Shown one piece after another: positions 43,016-52,966 of a stretch of DNA of 64,000 bases; position 1 is the first letter of the stretch; each line of letters opens with the position of its first letter. The translations under genes were made by a program, and so were the position numbers. The stretch comes from Pseudanabaena sp. PCC 7367 (GTDB lineage: Bacteria > Cyanobacteriota > Cyanobacteriia > Pseudanabaenales > Pseudanabaenaceae): positions 4,474,001 to 4,538,000 of the forward strand of contig NC_019701.1 in the NCBI RefSeq assembly GCF_000317065.1, given 5' to 3'. Under the pieces are notes generated by a model. It was not told the DNA's origin. It ran no database searches and saw only the letters and a program-made list of their open reading frames with translations.

Positions 43016-44077
43016 ATGAAAATCTTAATTACCGGTGCGGCCGGGTTCGTTGGTAGCAGATTGGCAGAGGCGATCGCCCATTCGATCGAGAATATAGAGC
43101 TAATTGGGATCGATAACCTCTCTCGGCGCGGCAGCGAAACTAATTTAGCTTTTTTAAGTAAGCTGGGCTGCAAATTAATTCACGGCGATATTCGCGTCAA
43201 TGATGATGTGGTGGAATTGCCCAAAGTTGATTGGATTCTGGATTGTGCCGCTATCCCCAGCGTAATGGCAGGGATAGGTGGGGGTTCTGCGCAATTGGTG
43301 GGGCATAACCTGATTGGTACGCTTAATTTGCTAGAAAAATGTCGCCGCGATCGCTGTGGCTTTTTGATGCTCAGCACCAGTCGTGTGTATGCGATTAATT
43401 CACTGTTAGAGATTAAATTAGTTGACAATGGCGATCGATTTACGCCCGACCTCAGTCAACCACTGCCCAATGGTTTTAGTAAATTAGGCGTGAATGAAAG
43501 TTTTTCTACCACAGCGCCGATCTCACTCTATGGCGCAACCAAGCTGGCTTCTGAGGTAATGGCCTTGGAATATGCTGCCACATTTGAATTTCCGCTCTGG
43601 ATCAATCGTTGCGGGGTGATCGCTGGCGCGGGGCAATTTGGCAAACCGGATCAGGGCATTTTTTCATTCTGGATCTATCAATGGTTATGCCAAAAACCGC
43701 TTAAATATATTGGTTTTGGCGGCGAGGGCAAGCAGGTACGCGATTTTGTTTGCCCCCAGGATCTAGCGCGATTGATTCAGATGCAGCTTAATCAACCCGA
43801 TCGCCAGGCTCCTAAAATTGTTAATGTGGGCGGCGGTAACGATTGTGCGATGAGCTTAAAAGAGCTTTCCGCCTATTGCCGTGCTAATTTGGGTGATGAT
43901 TGTGCGGTCGCCTCCGTGCCAGAGACCCGCACCTTTGACATTCCCTACTATGTTACTGACAATAGCCTGGTCAAGCGGTCATGGGGTTGGCAACCGGAAG
44001 TGAAAATGACTGACACCCTGGCGGCGATCGCCAATTGGGCTAAGGCCAACCAACCATTGATCGAATCAGGGTTTTAG
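43016..44077 (+). CDS. NAD-dependent sugar epimerase/dehydratase, second copy of the pair
   Basis: A 353-residue extended SDR with ITGAAGFVGSRLAEAI at the start and the full catalytic motif SLYGATKLASEVMALEY (Tyr and Lys present). NRCGVIAGAGQFGKPDQGIF matches the tyvelose/paratose epimerase-type substrate loop. The sequence is only loosely like its neighbour, so the pair may act in series or as partners. A GT4 follows after about 80 bases on the same strand. Confidence 0.87.
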   Translation: MKILITGAAGFVGSRLAEAIAHSIENIELIGIDNLSRRGSETNLAFLSKLGCKLIHGDIRVNDDVVELPKVDWILDCAAIPSVMAGIGGGSAQLVGHNLIGTLNLLEKCRRDRCGFLMLSTSRVYAINSLLEIKLVDNGDRFTPDLSQPLPNGFSKLGVNESFSTTAPISLYGATKLASEVMALEYAATFEFPLWINRCGVIAGAGQFGKPDQGIFSFWIYQWLCQKPLKYIGFGGEGKQVRDFVCPQDLARLIQMQLNQPDRQAPKIVNVGGGNDCAMSLKELSAYCRANLGDDCAVASVPETRTFDIPYYVTDNSLVKRSWGWQPEVKMTDTLAAIANWAKANQPLIESGF

Positions 44078-44157
44078 TTGGTTTATTTAATCTTTTGCAA
44101 GCCATATTTCAAATCACGCTTCAATTCGTAAGTAGTTAAATAGTTAAATAGTCCAAT

Positions 44158-45258
44158 ATGTCCAAACGTGTTCTGGTTCTCAATAACTATCCCTTTGAGC
44201 AGGTTTGGCAAGAGGTAAAGCGGGGCGAAAAACCCGATCATCACCTCTATGGCATTAATTATTTTCACACCAGAGGCTATGAGGTTGAGCTAGTCCCTTT
44301 TACTAGTTCGCAATTTTTGCAACAGGTAGGGCAGCTCTATCGCCGTAGTCGCTTGCCAATTCCCTTGGGTAATTTCGATCAACAATGGTCTTGCTGGCAA
44401 CAGCTCAATCAGGCTGATTTAATCTATTGCCCCTGCCAGACTCAAACCCATTTGCTTAATTACCTGCGGGCGATCGGCCTGATCAAAATCCCGATCGTTT
44501 GTATTGCCCACCATCCCCTTAATTACGGCAAGCTGGCCAAACTACGCCAACCTTTTTTTGAATTGTTGGTCAAAGGTACAGATGCTTTTCCTAGTCTCAG
44601 TTCGGTGGTGGCAGCAGAGATCAATCAACTCGCCCATAGCGATCGCAAGTCTGGTTATCTGTCCTGGGGGCCTGATGCCAATTATTATCAAGCTAGCGAT
44701 CCGGCTAGCGATCGAGTCGGTGAGGGGGTGATCGCGGCGGGACGTACTGGCCGAGATTTTCAAACCTTTGGTCAAGCCGCTTCGCAAACCAATGCCAAAG
44801 CGCAGATTATTTGCTTAGAAAGTGGCTATAACGACACCTTGCAGGGGTTTAGCCAGAATGTATCAGTGATGGCACTGCCAGATCATAATTACATGAAATA
44901 CCCGCAGTTATTACAACTCTATGCTCAGGCGCGGATATTGGCGATTCCGGTGGTAGTGACCCAGAGCATTGCTGGTTTAACTAGTTTGATGGATGCGCTG
45001 GGGATGGGCAAGCCGGTGATTATGACCAAGCACCCATTAATCGATCTTGATATCGAAGCGCTGGGGGTGGGTAAATGGGTTGCGCCTGGAGATGTGGAGG
45101 GATGGCGATCGGCGATTCAGTTTTTTGAGGATGATCCAGATGCTGCCCTGGAAATGGGGCACAGGGCAAGGCAACTGGTGGAGCAGGGATTTAATTCTGA
45201 GGTGTTTAGTCAGCAGGTGATGGATATTTTCGATCGCTTGTTTGCATCAGCTACCTGA
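44158..45258 (+). CDS. GT4-like glycosyltransferase
   Basis: A 366-residue GT-B fold protein. The C-terminal half has the donor-binding pattern: VIAAGRTGRDFQTFGQAA near 195, PQLLQLYAQARILAIPVV near 245 and SLMDALGMGKPVIMTKHP near 280 (the E/D-containing helix with nucleotide binding). The N-terminus has RVLVLNNYPFEQVWQEVKRG. It probably transfers the sugar made by the two epimerases just upstream. Start ATG 44158. Confidence 0.82.
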   Translation: MSKRVLVLNNYPFEQVWQEVKRGEKPDHHLYGINYFHTRGYEVELVPFTSSQFLQQVGQLYRRSRLPIPLGNFDQQWSCWQQLNQADLIYCPCQTQTHLLNYLRAIGLIKIPIVCIAHHPLNYGKLAKLRQPFFELLVKGTDAFPSLSSVVAAEINQLAHSDRKSGYLSWGPDANYYQASDPASDRVGEGVIAAGRTGRDFQTFGQAASQTNAKAQIICLESGYNDTLQGFSQNVSVMALPDHNYMKYPQLLQLYAQARILAIPVVVTQSIAGLTSLMDALGMGKPVIMTKHPLIDLDIEALGVGKWVAPGDVEGWRSAIQFFEDDPDAALEMGHRARQLVEQGFNSEVFSQQVMDIFDRLFASAT

Positions 45259-45390
45259 AGTTTATGGCGATTGATTCGTAACTAACTCAAAAACCATTTG
45301 CTAAAAATCTTTAAGCCAATGCCACTCCTACGATCGAAAAATTGGTTAGGGTTCTAATGTTCAAACTACCCCATTCTACAACCCCAAGTT

Positions 45391-46125
45391 TTAAGACAAC
45401 TCTGGATAATCGGGATTATTAATCAAACCAAACCGATCGCCAAGCGGCCAGAACCGAAAGCTGGCATGGCCAATAATATTTTGTTTCGGCAAAAAGCCCC
45501 ACACATGGGAATCATTACTGTAGTTGCGATTGTCACCCATCACCCAGAAACTATCTTCGGGCACTGTTACATAAACATTGAGATCGGCTAGCACCACCTG
45601 ATTGCCCAATTTCCCGGCCGCGAGTAGTTCCTGCAGTTTGGCCTGTTCGGGTGGCCAGACATAATCTACAGGCTCCGCAATATACGACGCTTCATCCAGC
45701 GCCACATCATTTACAAAGACCTGATTATTATGAATACTAATTCGATCGCCTGGTAAACCAATAATTCGTTTGATATAGGCTTTGGTATTGTCCTGGATAT
45801 AGGGCGATCGGGGTGGATAAAACACAATAATATCGCCGCGCTGCGGTTGCCCCAACCAGTAAGAGACTTTTTCGACAATTACGCGATCGTTGACCTGCAA
45901 AGTTGGCTCCATCGAACCAGAGGGAATGAACCTGGGTTCCAGCACAAAACTACGCAGCAAAAAAGCCAGCACCAGGGCGATCACAATAATTTTCACACCC
46001 TCAAACTTTTGAAACAGGCTCACGCGTTGAGTGTTGGGCTCGTCGGCAGTAATATCTGTTTGAGATCTAGATTCAGGATCTGGGGCGATCGTTGGCTCTT
46101 GGTCAGGTAAATCAGGAGAAGACAT
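45391..46125 (-). CDS. lepB: Signal peptidase I
   Basis: It removes signal peptides from Sec and Tat substrates. The single membrane anchor is near 45-60. Catalytic S71 is in IPSGSMEPTL and K119 in YIKRIIGLPGD, the Ser-Lys dyad. The C-terminal box GDNRNYSNDSHVWGFL is present. 244 residues includes a Pro/Asp-rich cytoplasmic start of about 40 residues. Start ATG 46125. Cyanobacteria usually have two; this one cannot be assigned to LepB1 or LepB2. Confidence 0.95.
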   Translation of the reverse strand: MSSPDLPDQEPTIAPDPESRSQTDITADEPNTQRVSLFQKFEGVKIIVIALVLAFLLRSFVLEPRFIPSGSMEPTLQVNDRVIVEKVSYWLGQPQRGDIIVFYPPRSPYIQDNTKAYIKRIIGLPGDRISIHNNQVFVNDVALDEASYIAEPVDYVWPPEQAKLQELLAAGKLGNQVVLADLNVYVTVPEDSFWVMGDNRNYSNDSHVWGFLPKQNIIGHASFRFWPLGDRFGLINNPDYPELS

Positions 46126-46324
46126 ATTGGCGGTTGGTTAACGTATGGGTAATTAGGTTTGGATTTAGATTTAGATCCTGAACTTCGCCAGCCTGAGTTG
46201 GCATAAGAATAGCCATATTACTTGCCACGATCGCAGTAACTGTTCTCAAGAGGGCATGTTTTAAGATCACTTCTACTCCTTGCCAGCAAAGCTGTGGATG
46301 ATCGCCAGCTAAATTGTCAGCAAT

Positions 46325-46546
46325 TTAAACTAATTCCAACTCTGCCTCACTCAAATGCACTTTGAACTTCTTGCCCAATTGCACCTGGATCGGGTAGTTG
46401 GGGCTGATTGGTCGGCCATTCCAATCGGTAATAATGTTGACTATTTCACCTTCCATGCCCTCGATATCAAAAGCTTTGCCACGATGCTCTGGATGGGTAT
46501 ATACCTTGAGGGATTTATTTATTTTTACACGATCGCCAATTTTCAT
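46325..46546 (-). CDS. ftrV: Ferredoxin-thioredoxin reductase variable chain
   Basis: The 73-residue SH3-like subunit that holds the catalytic iron-sulfur chain (FtrC, not in this window) in ferredoxin-thioredoxin reductase, which passes light-made electrons to thioredoxins. Diagnostic: MKIGDRVKI at the start, VYTHPEHRGKAFDIEGMEGE and NGRPISPNYPIQV. Start ATG 46546. Confidence 0.93.
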   Translation of the reverse strand: MKIGDRVKINKSLKVYTHPEHRGKAFDIEGMEGEIVNIITDWNGRPISPNYPIQVQLGKKFKVHLSEAELELV

Positions 46547-46975
46547 ATTCTATCTAACTTTAATAGTTCCTTTGGTTATAGAGCTTTTAATTGATCTTTT
46601 GATTATGCAAATTTTAGGTTTAAGCCTTGGCACAGGTCTATTGTTGGTAACGCTCACCTAGCCTAATAGCTTCAGACTACCAGCGCTGTTACACAATTCC
46701 AACCCACGCATAAAAGATGGCGGCCAAATATTAAGTCTGGTGTACAGGATGCTCCAGACCTGAATAGACTACAGTAAATTGGTGCGGGATTTACCTCGCT
46801 ACTTGTCAGCTTCTGCCAAAGGTTGAGCTAAATTCATGCTGCCCCATTGCCAATAAACTTGGACAAAGCAAAATCTTGACCGCGCTGAATTAGCAATCAA
46901 AATCAGGCTAAATTGCCTCATAACGCAATTACTGCAATGCCAATTTTAGCGAATAAAGCGGATCATCCGATCGAA
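46547..46975. other. Spacer between ftrV and rsfS, no gene seen
   Basis: These 429 bases hold overlapping + strand frames that run antisense through ftrV and have no protein likeness. No hairpin with T tract is apparent. The ftrV promoter must lie at the lower end. Confidence 0.4.
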
Positions 46976-47407
46976 CTAAGCACTTTTTGACAGGGCAAAC
47001 CGAGGCACATGCCCCCAGAATGCCTCCAGGTCATAAAATTCCCTTTCTGTCGGTTGCATCACATGAATAATCAGATCGCCGTAGTCCTGCACAATCCAGG
47101 TTGCTTCACTTTGACCACTAGAGCGAATCGGCTGCACGCCATATTGATCCTGTAAATCAGCCTTGATCGATTCAGCGATCGCCCTTACTTGAGCCCTGGA
47201 ATAGCCAGTAATGATTAAAAAATAGCTCGCCAGCACCGAGACTTCACCCACGGCCAGAATCAAAATATCTTCACCCTTACGATCGTCGGCGGCAGCGGCA
47301 GCGCTCAGCGCCATCCGATAGGAATCATCTTCTTGAAATGCGGTGTGATCGATATGGGGAGTAAATTTTTGAGCCAGCTCAAGGATTTTGGTTGATTCTG
47401 CTGTCAT
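46976..47407 (-). CDS. rsfS: Ribosomal silencing factor RsfS
   Basis: RsfS binds ribosomal protein uL14 and blocks joining of the subunits when nutrients are short. The 143 residues show the family core: ILILAVGEVSVLASYFLIIT, SRAQVRAIAESIK, GQSEATWIVQDYGDLIIHVM and REFYDLEAFWGHVPR. The N-terminal 30 residues are variable. Start ATG 47407. Confidence 0.95.
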   Translation of the reverse strand: MTAESTKILELAQKFTPHIDHTAFQEDDSYRMALSAAAAADDRKGEDILILAVGEVSVLASYFLIITGYSRAQVRAIAESIKADLQDQYGVQPIRSSGQSEATWIVQDYGDLIIHVMQPTEREFYDLEAFWGHVPRFALSKSA

Positions 47408-47865
47408 AGGTATCTTGTTGTGATGTGGTGATTATCCTGATTTTGATTAGGAGCCGGATTAGGGGATAGAAAATTCATGGTTCTAAATTGAATTGCTCAG
47501 ATTTTGGTGAATTCAAGTTTTGATAAATAGGTTTAGACATTAATCCAGGGAGGATCACGTAGAAAAATTAGTTAGCAGGACACCAAAGAAGTTTAGTTTA
47601 ACTTAGCTCAAGGTAGCGATCGATTGTTGAAACCACCCTAGCTAATCTTATTTAGATATCAATTGTAAGCAATATGTTCTAGGCACTTAGCAATCTTTAT
47701 CATTTTTGAACAGAAGATTAACAAAAGTTTAAATTGCGCTACTTTTTCCTACCCAGTGCAGCTTCAAGGGAGCTATTGGCTAGGAATGGCGATCAGTGAT
47801 TGCAACCGCGTGATCGCTAGATCTAGCTTGCACAATACCTAACAACAATACCTAACTTGAAAAAA
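47408..47865. other. Spacer, no gene seen
   Basis: These 458 AT-rich bases between the rsfS start and the MFS gene stop hold no ORF or strong repeat. The rsfS promoter region is at the lower end. Confidence 0.4.
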
Positions 47866-49230
47866 CTAGACGATCGCCTTGCGTGCCACTTGCCAAATCC
47901 AAACCCCACTAATCAAAGAAATTAAACTAAGGGAAATAATCACGGTTTCCAGGCCAAAATAGGATTCCGCCAACCCCACCAGCGCCAGTGGCAGGCTCAG
48001 GGCAATATTCACGGCATTATTTTGCAAGCCAAACACCTTGCCCCGCATCGCCTCGGAGGTTTCTTCCTGGATCACCGTCTGCATTGGAATCACGCACATA
48101 CCGGCAAATATGCCCAGACAGCCGATCATGGTCAAAGCGGGTACTAGCTGAGCCGTGAACAGAGCCAGACCAGCCAGGAACGAACCCATACCAATCGAGC
48201 CAATCAAAGCCAGCAAATGGCGCGGTGTCTTTTGGCCAAAGTTACTTACGATCGCTGCGCCGATCGCCATGCCAATGCTCGCAACCGCCAGCAAAAAGCC
48301 AAACTGATCGGATCTAATTTCTGGGATTACTTCCGCGATCCGGATCGCCAACACAGTCAACGCAGCAATAATCGAGAAACTGAATACCAGTTGCAATAAA
48401 GCCGCTTTGGCCGCATTTTTAGTATTGAGATACCGCAAACCATCTTTGATATCAGCCCACAGATGGGATTCATGGGAGGCTAGATCTTCGGCTTTTTCAC
48501 CGGTTTGGAGCCAGAGCAAAATCAAGCCCGCGATCGTATAGCTGCCGCCCACTAGCACCTCCTTACCGATCGATAGGAAATTGATCTGCTGGCACAGATA
48601 ATCAGCCAGGGTTAGCAACGGTTCACCCACTGCAAATCCCAAAATCAGCGCCGCCATAATCGTAGTAGCGTAAATTGAATTAGCCGCTAATAGCTTGGGC
48701 TTTTCCACCACCAGGGTGATCGAGGCTTGTTCTGCCGGGGTAAAAAACTGAGTCAGGGTCGAGACAATAAACGTGATCACCAACAGACCCAAAAAGTCCG
48801 GCCGGGAATTTCCCACGGTTGGTAAATCACTGGTAACCCACAACACTAATGGGATTGCAAATACCAGTGCGCCACGTAATAAATTTGAAAGCACCAGGGT
48901 TAATTTCTTCGACCAGCGATCGACATAAACCCCAGCGATCGAGCCAAATAGAATGGCAGGGATGGTAAACGCCACCATCACCGATGAACCCCAGCCGCTA
49001 ATTGTTTCACCCTGTTGTTGAAATCGGCTGGAAATAATCCCAATCACCAGAATTAAATAGATTTTGTCGGCAATTTGCGAAAAAACTTGTCCACCCCAGA
49101 GGGCTAAAAAATTAGGATTCTTGAGGACTGAACCAGTAGTTTGATCTACTAAAGACTGAGTGGAGTCGTTGTTTTGCTGATTCTGGTCATCTTTCGGGCT
49201 AGCACTGGGTGGATCAAAGAGATGGGTCAT
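47866..49230 (-). CDS. Major facilitator superfamily transporter (DHA3-like)
   Basis: A 454-residue membrane protein with about 12 hydrophobic segments after a polar N-terminus of 37 residues. Motif A-like GVYVDRWSKKLTLVLSNLLRG near 110 and RGKVFGLQNNAVN in the second half are like macrolide/drug efflux members. It overlaps recO by 4 bases (stop of recO over its start), so the two are cotranscribed and coupled. Its substrate is unknown. Confidence 0.88.
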   Translation of the reverse strand: MTHLFDPPSASPKDDQNQQNNDSTQSLVDQTTGSVLKNPNFLALWGGQVFSQIADKIYLILVIGIISSRFQQQGETISGWGSSVMVAFTIPAILFGSIAGVYVDRWSKKLTLVLSNLLRGALVFAIPLVLWVTSDLPTVGNSRPDFLGLLVITFIVSTLTQFFTPAEQASITLVVEKPKLLAANSIYATTIMAALILGFAVGEPLLTLADYLCQQINFLSIGKEVLVGGSYTIAGLILLWLQTGEKAEDLASHESHLWADIKDGLRYLNTKNAAKAALLQLVFSFSIIAALTVLAIRIAEVIPEIRSDQFGFLLAVASIGMAIGAAIVSNFGQKTPRHLLALIGSIGMGSFLAGLALFTAQLVPALTMIGCLGIFAGMCVIPMQTVIQEETSEAMRGKVFGLQNNAVNIALSLPLALVGLAESYFGLETVIISLSLISLISGVWIWQVARKAIV

Positions 49231-50297
49231 AGGGAATTAAAACAACTGTCAATCAAGTCGGCTGATTGGATGGGCTTATCAAAATGATACTTGGTGTAGG
49301 CACGTAGGAGCCGTTCGATCGATAACCAAACTGAGGTATCTAAACTAGAACTTGAAGCACTTAGTTCCGCCTGGGGCAGAAGCTGGAGTGCGGTCAGCTC
49401 AGGATTAGTCAGTTGATGGCTCACTTTTTTTTGTTTATTCAGGTCGATCGGGTTTTTAACATTCCTAATCGTATCGGTAGTATTTGAATAATTCTTGAAA
49501 TCATGAACAGATGGCGATCGATTTGTGTTACTTATGTCCTGCTCAGCCCCTAAATTTGGGGAACTAAGCGATGCTAACCGATCTAAGCTAACCACGCCAC
49601 CATTGGCGATACTAAAGCCAAATTTTTGCTCTAATCGTTCTAATTGCGCCGATTGATTCAATCGCCTAGATCTATATTCCCCATCAGTGGCATCAGTTTC
49701 ATACCCCAGAGGAACTAAATTAGGGCGATTATTTTGATTGTTGTGAGCATTATTAATCGCAGTGGCGCGATCGTTGCTTTTACTTACATGCGGTTGCGGT
49801 TGGATCATTACCTTGCTAATACAACAGCGATATACCTGCGGTGCAAGCCCAGCTACGGCCAACAAATGATAGATGCCATGACTTAGTAACGCCATCACGG
49901 TTTGCAAATCTGGGGCAGCATTATTCAAGCGCAACAGATGCTCCACAATCACCAAAAATAATTCTTCCTGTGGTTGGGCAGCCAGGGCTTGAATCAGGGT
50001 TAATTCAATTAAATATTGAGCAGCGGTTAACTTGGCCAGGTTTTGACTCAGTCCCACAAACGAATGCACCGTATCGGCCTGGGTAATGCGATCGAGACTT
50101 CGCCCAGCCGCGATCGCCAGATTATTTACCACAAACAATCCCGATCGGCCAGCCAAACTAGAGCGATGTTTTCTGGCTCCTGCGGCCACTGCTCGCACCA
50201 AGCCATGTTCCCTGGTTAAAATCGTGAGTAGTTTATCGTTTTCCCCCAGCGCCATGCCCTTAAGATTAATTCCGGTCGCCTTGTAAGTTCGCCCCAT
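49227..50297 (-). CDS. recO: DNA repair protein RecO with a large insertion
   Basis: RecO helps load RecA at gaps with RecF and RecR. The N-terminal OB fold is clear (TYKATGINLKGMALGENDKL, LTREHGLVRAVAAGARK), followed by the helical part (LTAAQYLIELTLIQALA). Usual RecO is 240-280 residues; this is 356. About 110 polar residues (about 185-290, Asn/Ser/Asp-rich) are inserted where others have the short zinc-binding loop. Only a CC pair (YRCCISKV) remains of the Cys set. It ends with the family helix YHFDKPIQSADLI. The following MFS gene overlaps its stop. Confidence 0.88.
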   Translation of the reverse strand: MGRTYKATGINLKGMALGENDKLLTILTREHGLVRAVAAGARKHRSSLAGRSGLFVVNNLAIAAGRSLDRITQADTVHSFVGLSQNLAKLTAAQYLIELTLIQALAAQPQEELFLVIVEHLLRLNNAAPDLQTVMALLSHGIYHLLAVAGLAPQVYRCCISKVMIQPQPHVSKSNDRATAINNAHNNQNNRPNLVPLGYETDATDGEYRSRRLNQSAQLERLEQKFGFSIANGGVVSLDRLASLSSPNLGAEQDISNTNRSPSVHDFKNYSNTTDTIRNVKNPIDLNKQKKVSHQLTNPELTALQLLPQAELSASSSSLDTSVWLSIERLLRAYTKYHFDKPIQSADLIDSCFNSL

Positions 50298-50618
50298 GCT
50301 GGTAATGATCTATTTTCCTGTGAATTATTTGTATCTAGGCAATACGGCGAGAACTTTTCACGTTTAAGTTTCACGCTTAAGATCGATGTTGATCGAACAG
50401 GCAAGCAAATATACTTGTGTCCAAATATAGATAATTATCTTTGATAGGTTGCTGTTTGCATAAATTTTTGTGATTGTAGTCTGCTTGACACATTGGCAGT
50501 CGTAATGAGAAGCGGGTTAGATCGATGTTGTCAGTGGTGTATGCTGCAAATAGCATAGAATAGCTAAAGCAATATATTAGTTTATTAAGAAATTAGAAAA
50601 TTCAGTCGAGGGGTACTC
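50298..50618. other. Divergent spacer between recO and ado
   Basis: The 321-base spacer holds no gene. CACGTTTAAGTTTCACGCTTAAG near 50360 has a repeated TTTAAG/CTTAAG element. A GAGG Shine-Dalgarno (50608-50611) precedes the GTG start of ado by 7 bases. Confidence 0.4.
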
Positions 50619-51320
50619 GTGATAGGTCAACAGCTTGACATAGTTACAGAACTTGATTATAACTCCGACACCTACCGTGATGCTTATAGCCGCATCAATG
50701 CGATCGTGATCGAAGGTGAACAGGAAGCCTATAGCAATTACCTGAGACTTGGGGAAATGCTACCAGATCTTAAAGACGATCTGGCCAAACTGGCGAAAAT
50801 GGAAATGCGCCACAAAAAAGGATTTACAGCCTGTGGCAAGAATCTGAGCGTAACGCCAGATATGCAGTTTGCCCAAGAGTTTTTTGCCCAACTGCATGGT
50901 AATTTCCAAACCGCAGCGGCTGAAGGTGATGTGGTTACCTGCTTATTGATTCAATCGCTAATCATTGAATGCTTTGCGATCGCAGCCTACAACATTTATA
51001 TTCCAGTCGCCGATGACTTTGCCCGTAAAATTACCGAGGGCGTAGTTAAGGATGAATACCTACACCTCAACTTTGGTGAAGAATGGCTCAAAGCTAATTT
51101 TGAATCTGCTAAAGCAGGTTTAGAAAAAGCCAATCGCCAGAACCTACCGATCGTCTGGAAGATGCTTAATCGGGTCGAAAAAGATGCCAAGGTATTGGGG
51201 ATGGAAAAGGAGGCTTTGGTTGAAGACTTCATGATTGCCTATGGTGAAGCTTTGGGGAATATTGGCTTCAATACCCGCGATATCATGAAAATGTCGGCAA
51301 TGGGATTGCTGCCTGCCTAA
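50619..51320 (+). CDS. ado: Aldehyde deformylating oxygenase (alkane synthase)
   Basis: This ferritin-like di-iron enzyme converts fatty aldehydes to alkanes plus formate, using O2 and reduced ferredoxin, the last step of cyanobacterial hydrocarbon synthesis. Iron ligands are visible: E32 (IEGEQEAY), E62 and H65 (KMEMRHKKG), a Glu in [11 protein letters not shown], and E and H in [10 protein letters not shown]. 233 residues is normal. Start is GTG with a good Shine-Dalgarno. The acyl-ACP reductase that feeds it follows after 474 bases. Confidence 0.97.
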   Translation: MIGQQLDIVTELDYNSDTYRDAYSRINAIVIEGEQEAYSNYLRLGEMLPDLKDDLAKLAKMEMRHKKGFTACGKNLSVTPDMQFAQEFFAQLHGNFQTAAAEGDVVTCLLIQSLIIECFAIAAYNIYIPVADDFARKITEGVVKDEYLHLNFGEEWLKANFESAKAGLEKANRQNLPIVWKMLNRVEKDAKVLGMEKEALVEDFMIAYGEALGNIGFNTRDIMKMSAMGLLPA

Positions 51321-51794
51321 CTAAAGCTGGCTCATAGTGGCTCAACATCTAGGTATCTAGATATCTAGGAGGTATCTAAGCTAAATATCTATGCTCCTAA
51401 ACCCTGCACCGCTCAAATAGCCAATAAAATATCCGTGAGATATTGATAAAATAAGGAATAGGGTAAAACAAGTAAACCGATCGCAACTCGAAATGAGCTT
51501 GGCTTGGCTGGATTAGCATCCTACGCAAGTTGACTGTAGCTAGGCTTGGTTCATGGTTGCGGTGGGATTCCTTCACATATGTGTCTGCTATATCTGCATT
51601 GATTTGATTAATTTTGATGCAAATGTTGGACTAGCTGTTGATTAAGTTGATTAAAAAGTTGATTAAACTGTAGAGTACCCGATTGAGATTGAATCACAGG
51701 ATAATAAACGTGTTTTGAATTATCAGCGCGTTCAACCTTCCCTGCTATATTTTGTTGCTTAGCTTATATTCTTTTTGTTGATCTAACGTATTAG
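51321..51794. other. ado-aar spacer with repeated TATCTAG motif
   Basis: TATCTAG is repeated near 51350-51375 (TAGGTATCTAGATATCTAGG), forming overlapping palindromes. AGTTGATTAA recurs near 51635-51665. No gene is present. The length suggests aar has its own promoter. Confidence 0.45.
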
Positions 51795-52814
51795 ATGTTT
51801 GGACTAATAGGACACCTCACGAGCCTGGCTCATGCCCAATCGGTTGCCAGGGATCTCGGTTATGAAGAGTATGCCGACCAGGGACTAGATTTCTGGTGCA
51901 TGGCTCCACCACAAATTGTGGATGACATAACCGTCAAGAGCATTACTGGTCAGATTATTCAAGGCAAATATGTAGAGTCTTGCTTTTTGCCAGAAATGCT
52001 TTCCCCCAGCCGGATCAAGTCGGCTACTCGCAAAATCGTCAATGCAATGGTGCATGCCCAAAAGAATGGGATTGACATCACTGCTTTGGGGGGCTTTTCG
52101 TCGATCATTTTTGAGCGTTTCAATCTCAGTAAGATTCGACAGGTACGCAACATTGAGCTAGAGATCCGCCGCTTTACCACTGGCAATACTCATACTGCTT
52201 ATATTATTTGCCGTCAGGTCGAGCAAGCTAGCCAAAAACATGGCATCGATCTTAGTAATGCCACGGTGACGATCTGCGGTGCAACTGGGGACATTGGTAG
52301 CGCGGTGTGCCGTTGGTTAAATGTGCGTACCGATGTTAAAGATTTAATTTTTGTGGCCAGGAACCAGGACAACCTCAAGGAGCTACAAGCTAATTTGGGG
52401 CGGGGCAAGATCTTGCCGATCGAAGAGGCGTTACCCCTCTCCGATGTGGTGGTGTGGGTGGCCAGTATGCCCAAGGGGATGCAAATTGACACGACCAGCC
52501 TTAAGCAGCCCTGCGTTTTGATCGATGGCGGCTACCCCAAGAATATGTCTACCCTGGTGCAAGAACCAGATGTGCATGTGATTAATGGTGGCATTGTGGA
52601 GCATTCGCTGGATATTGACTGGAAAATCATGCAGATCGTGGCGATGAGTGCTCCGGCGCGGCAATTGTTTGCCTGTTTTGCCGAATCAATGCTGCTGGAA
52701 TTTGAAGGCTGGCATACTAATTTTTCCTGGGGTCGCAATCAAATCACCGTTGAGAATATGGACAAGATTGGTGAGGTGTCAGTTAAGCATGGTTTCAAGC
52801 CGCTGATCGCTTGA
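51795..52814 (+). CDS. aar: Long-chain acyl-ACP reductase
   Basis: AAR reduces fatty acyl-ACP to aldehyde with NADPH, the first step of alkane synthesis. 339 residues. [20 protein letters not shown] at the start, the [12 protein letters not shown] stretch, the NADPH loop [16 protein letters not shown] near 158, and [15 protein letters not shown] are all typical. It forms a thioester on a Cys before hydride transfer. Paired with ado, as in most alkane-making cyanobacteria. Two insertion sequences begin about 150 bases downstream. Confidence 0.96.
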   Translation: MFGLIGHLTSLAHAQSVARDLGYEEYADQGLDFWCMAPPQIVDDITVKSITGQIIQGKYVESCFLPEMLSPSRIKSATRKIVNAMVHAQKNGIDITALGGFSSIIFERFNLSKIRQVRNIELEIRRFTTGNTHTAYIICRQVEQASQKHGIDLSNATVTICGATGDIGSAVCRWLNVRTDVKDLIFVARNQDNLKELQANLGRGKILPIEEALPLSDVVVWVASMPKGMQIDTTSLKQPCVLIDGGYPKNMSTLVQEPDVHVINGGIVEHSLDIDWKIMQIVAMSAPARQLFACFAESMLLEFEGWHTNFSWGRNQITVENMDKIGEVSVKHGFKPLIA

Positions 52815-52966
52815 TCTTTAAATCATCTCGTCAACATGAATGCTAATTGTTTAAATTACCCTGCCGATAGCTTTGAATAGCTTTAAAAGTTGTTGAGGTA
52901 TCTGTGGTTGAGCCGATCGCAGGTAAACTTCTTTTGCAGGCCTATATCCAAATAATATCTAATGAT

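Noticed and set aside
46355-46661. Two + strand ORFs over ftrV
   Set aside because: They run antisense to a recognised 73-residue FtrV and into spacer; no protein likeness.
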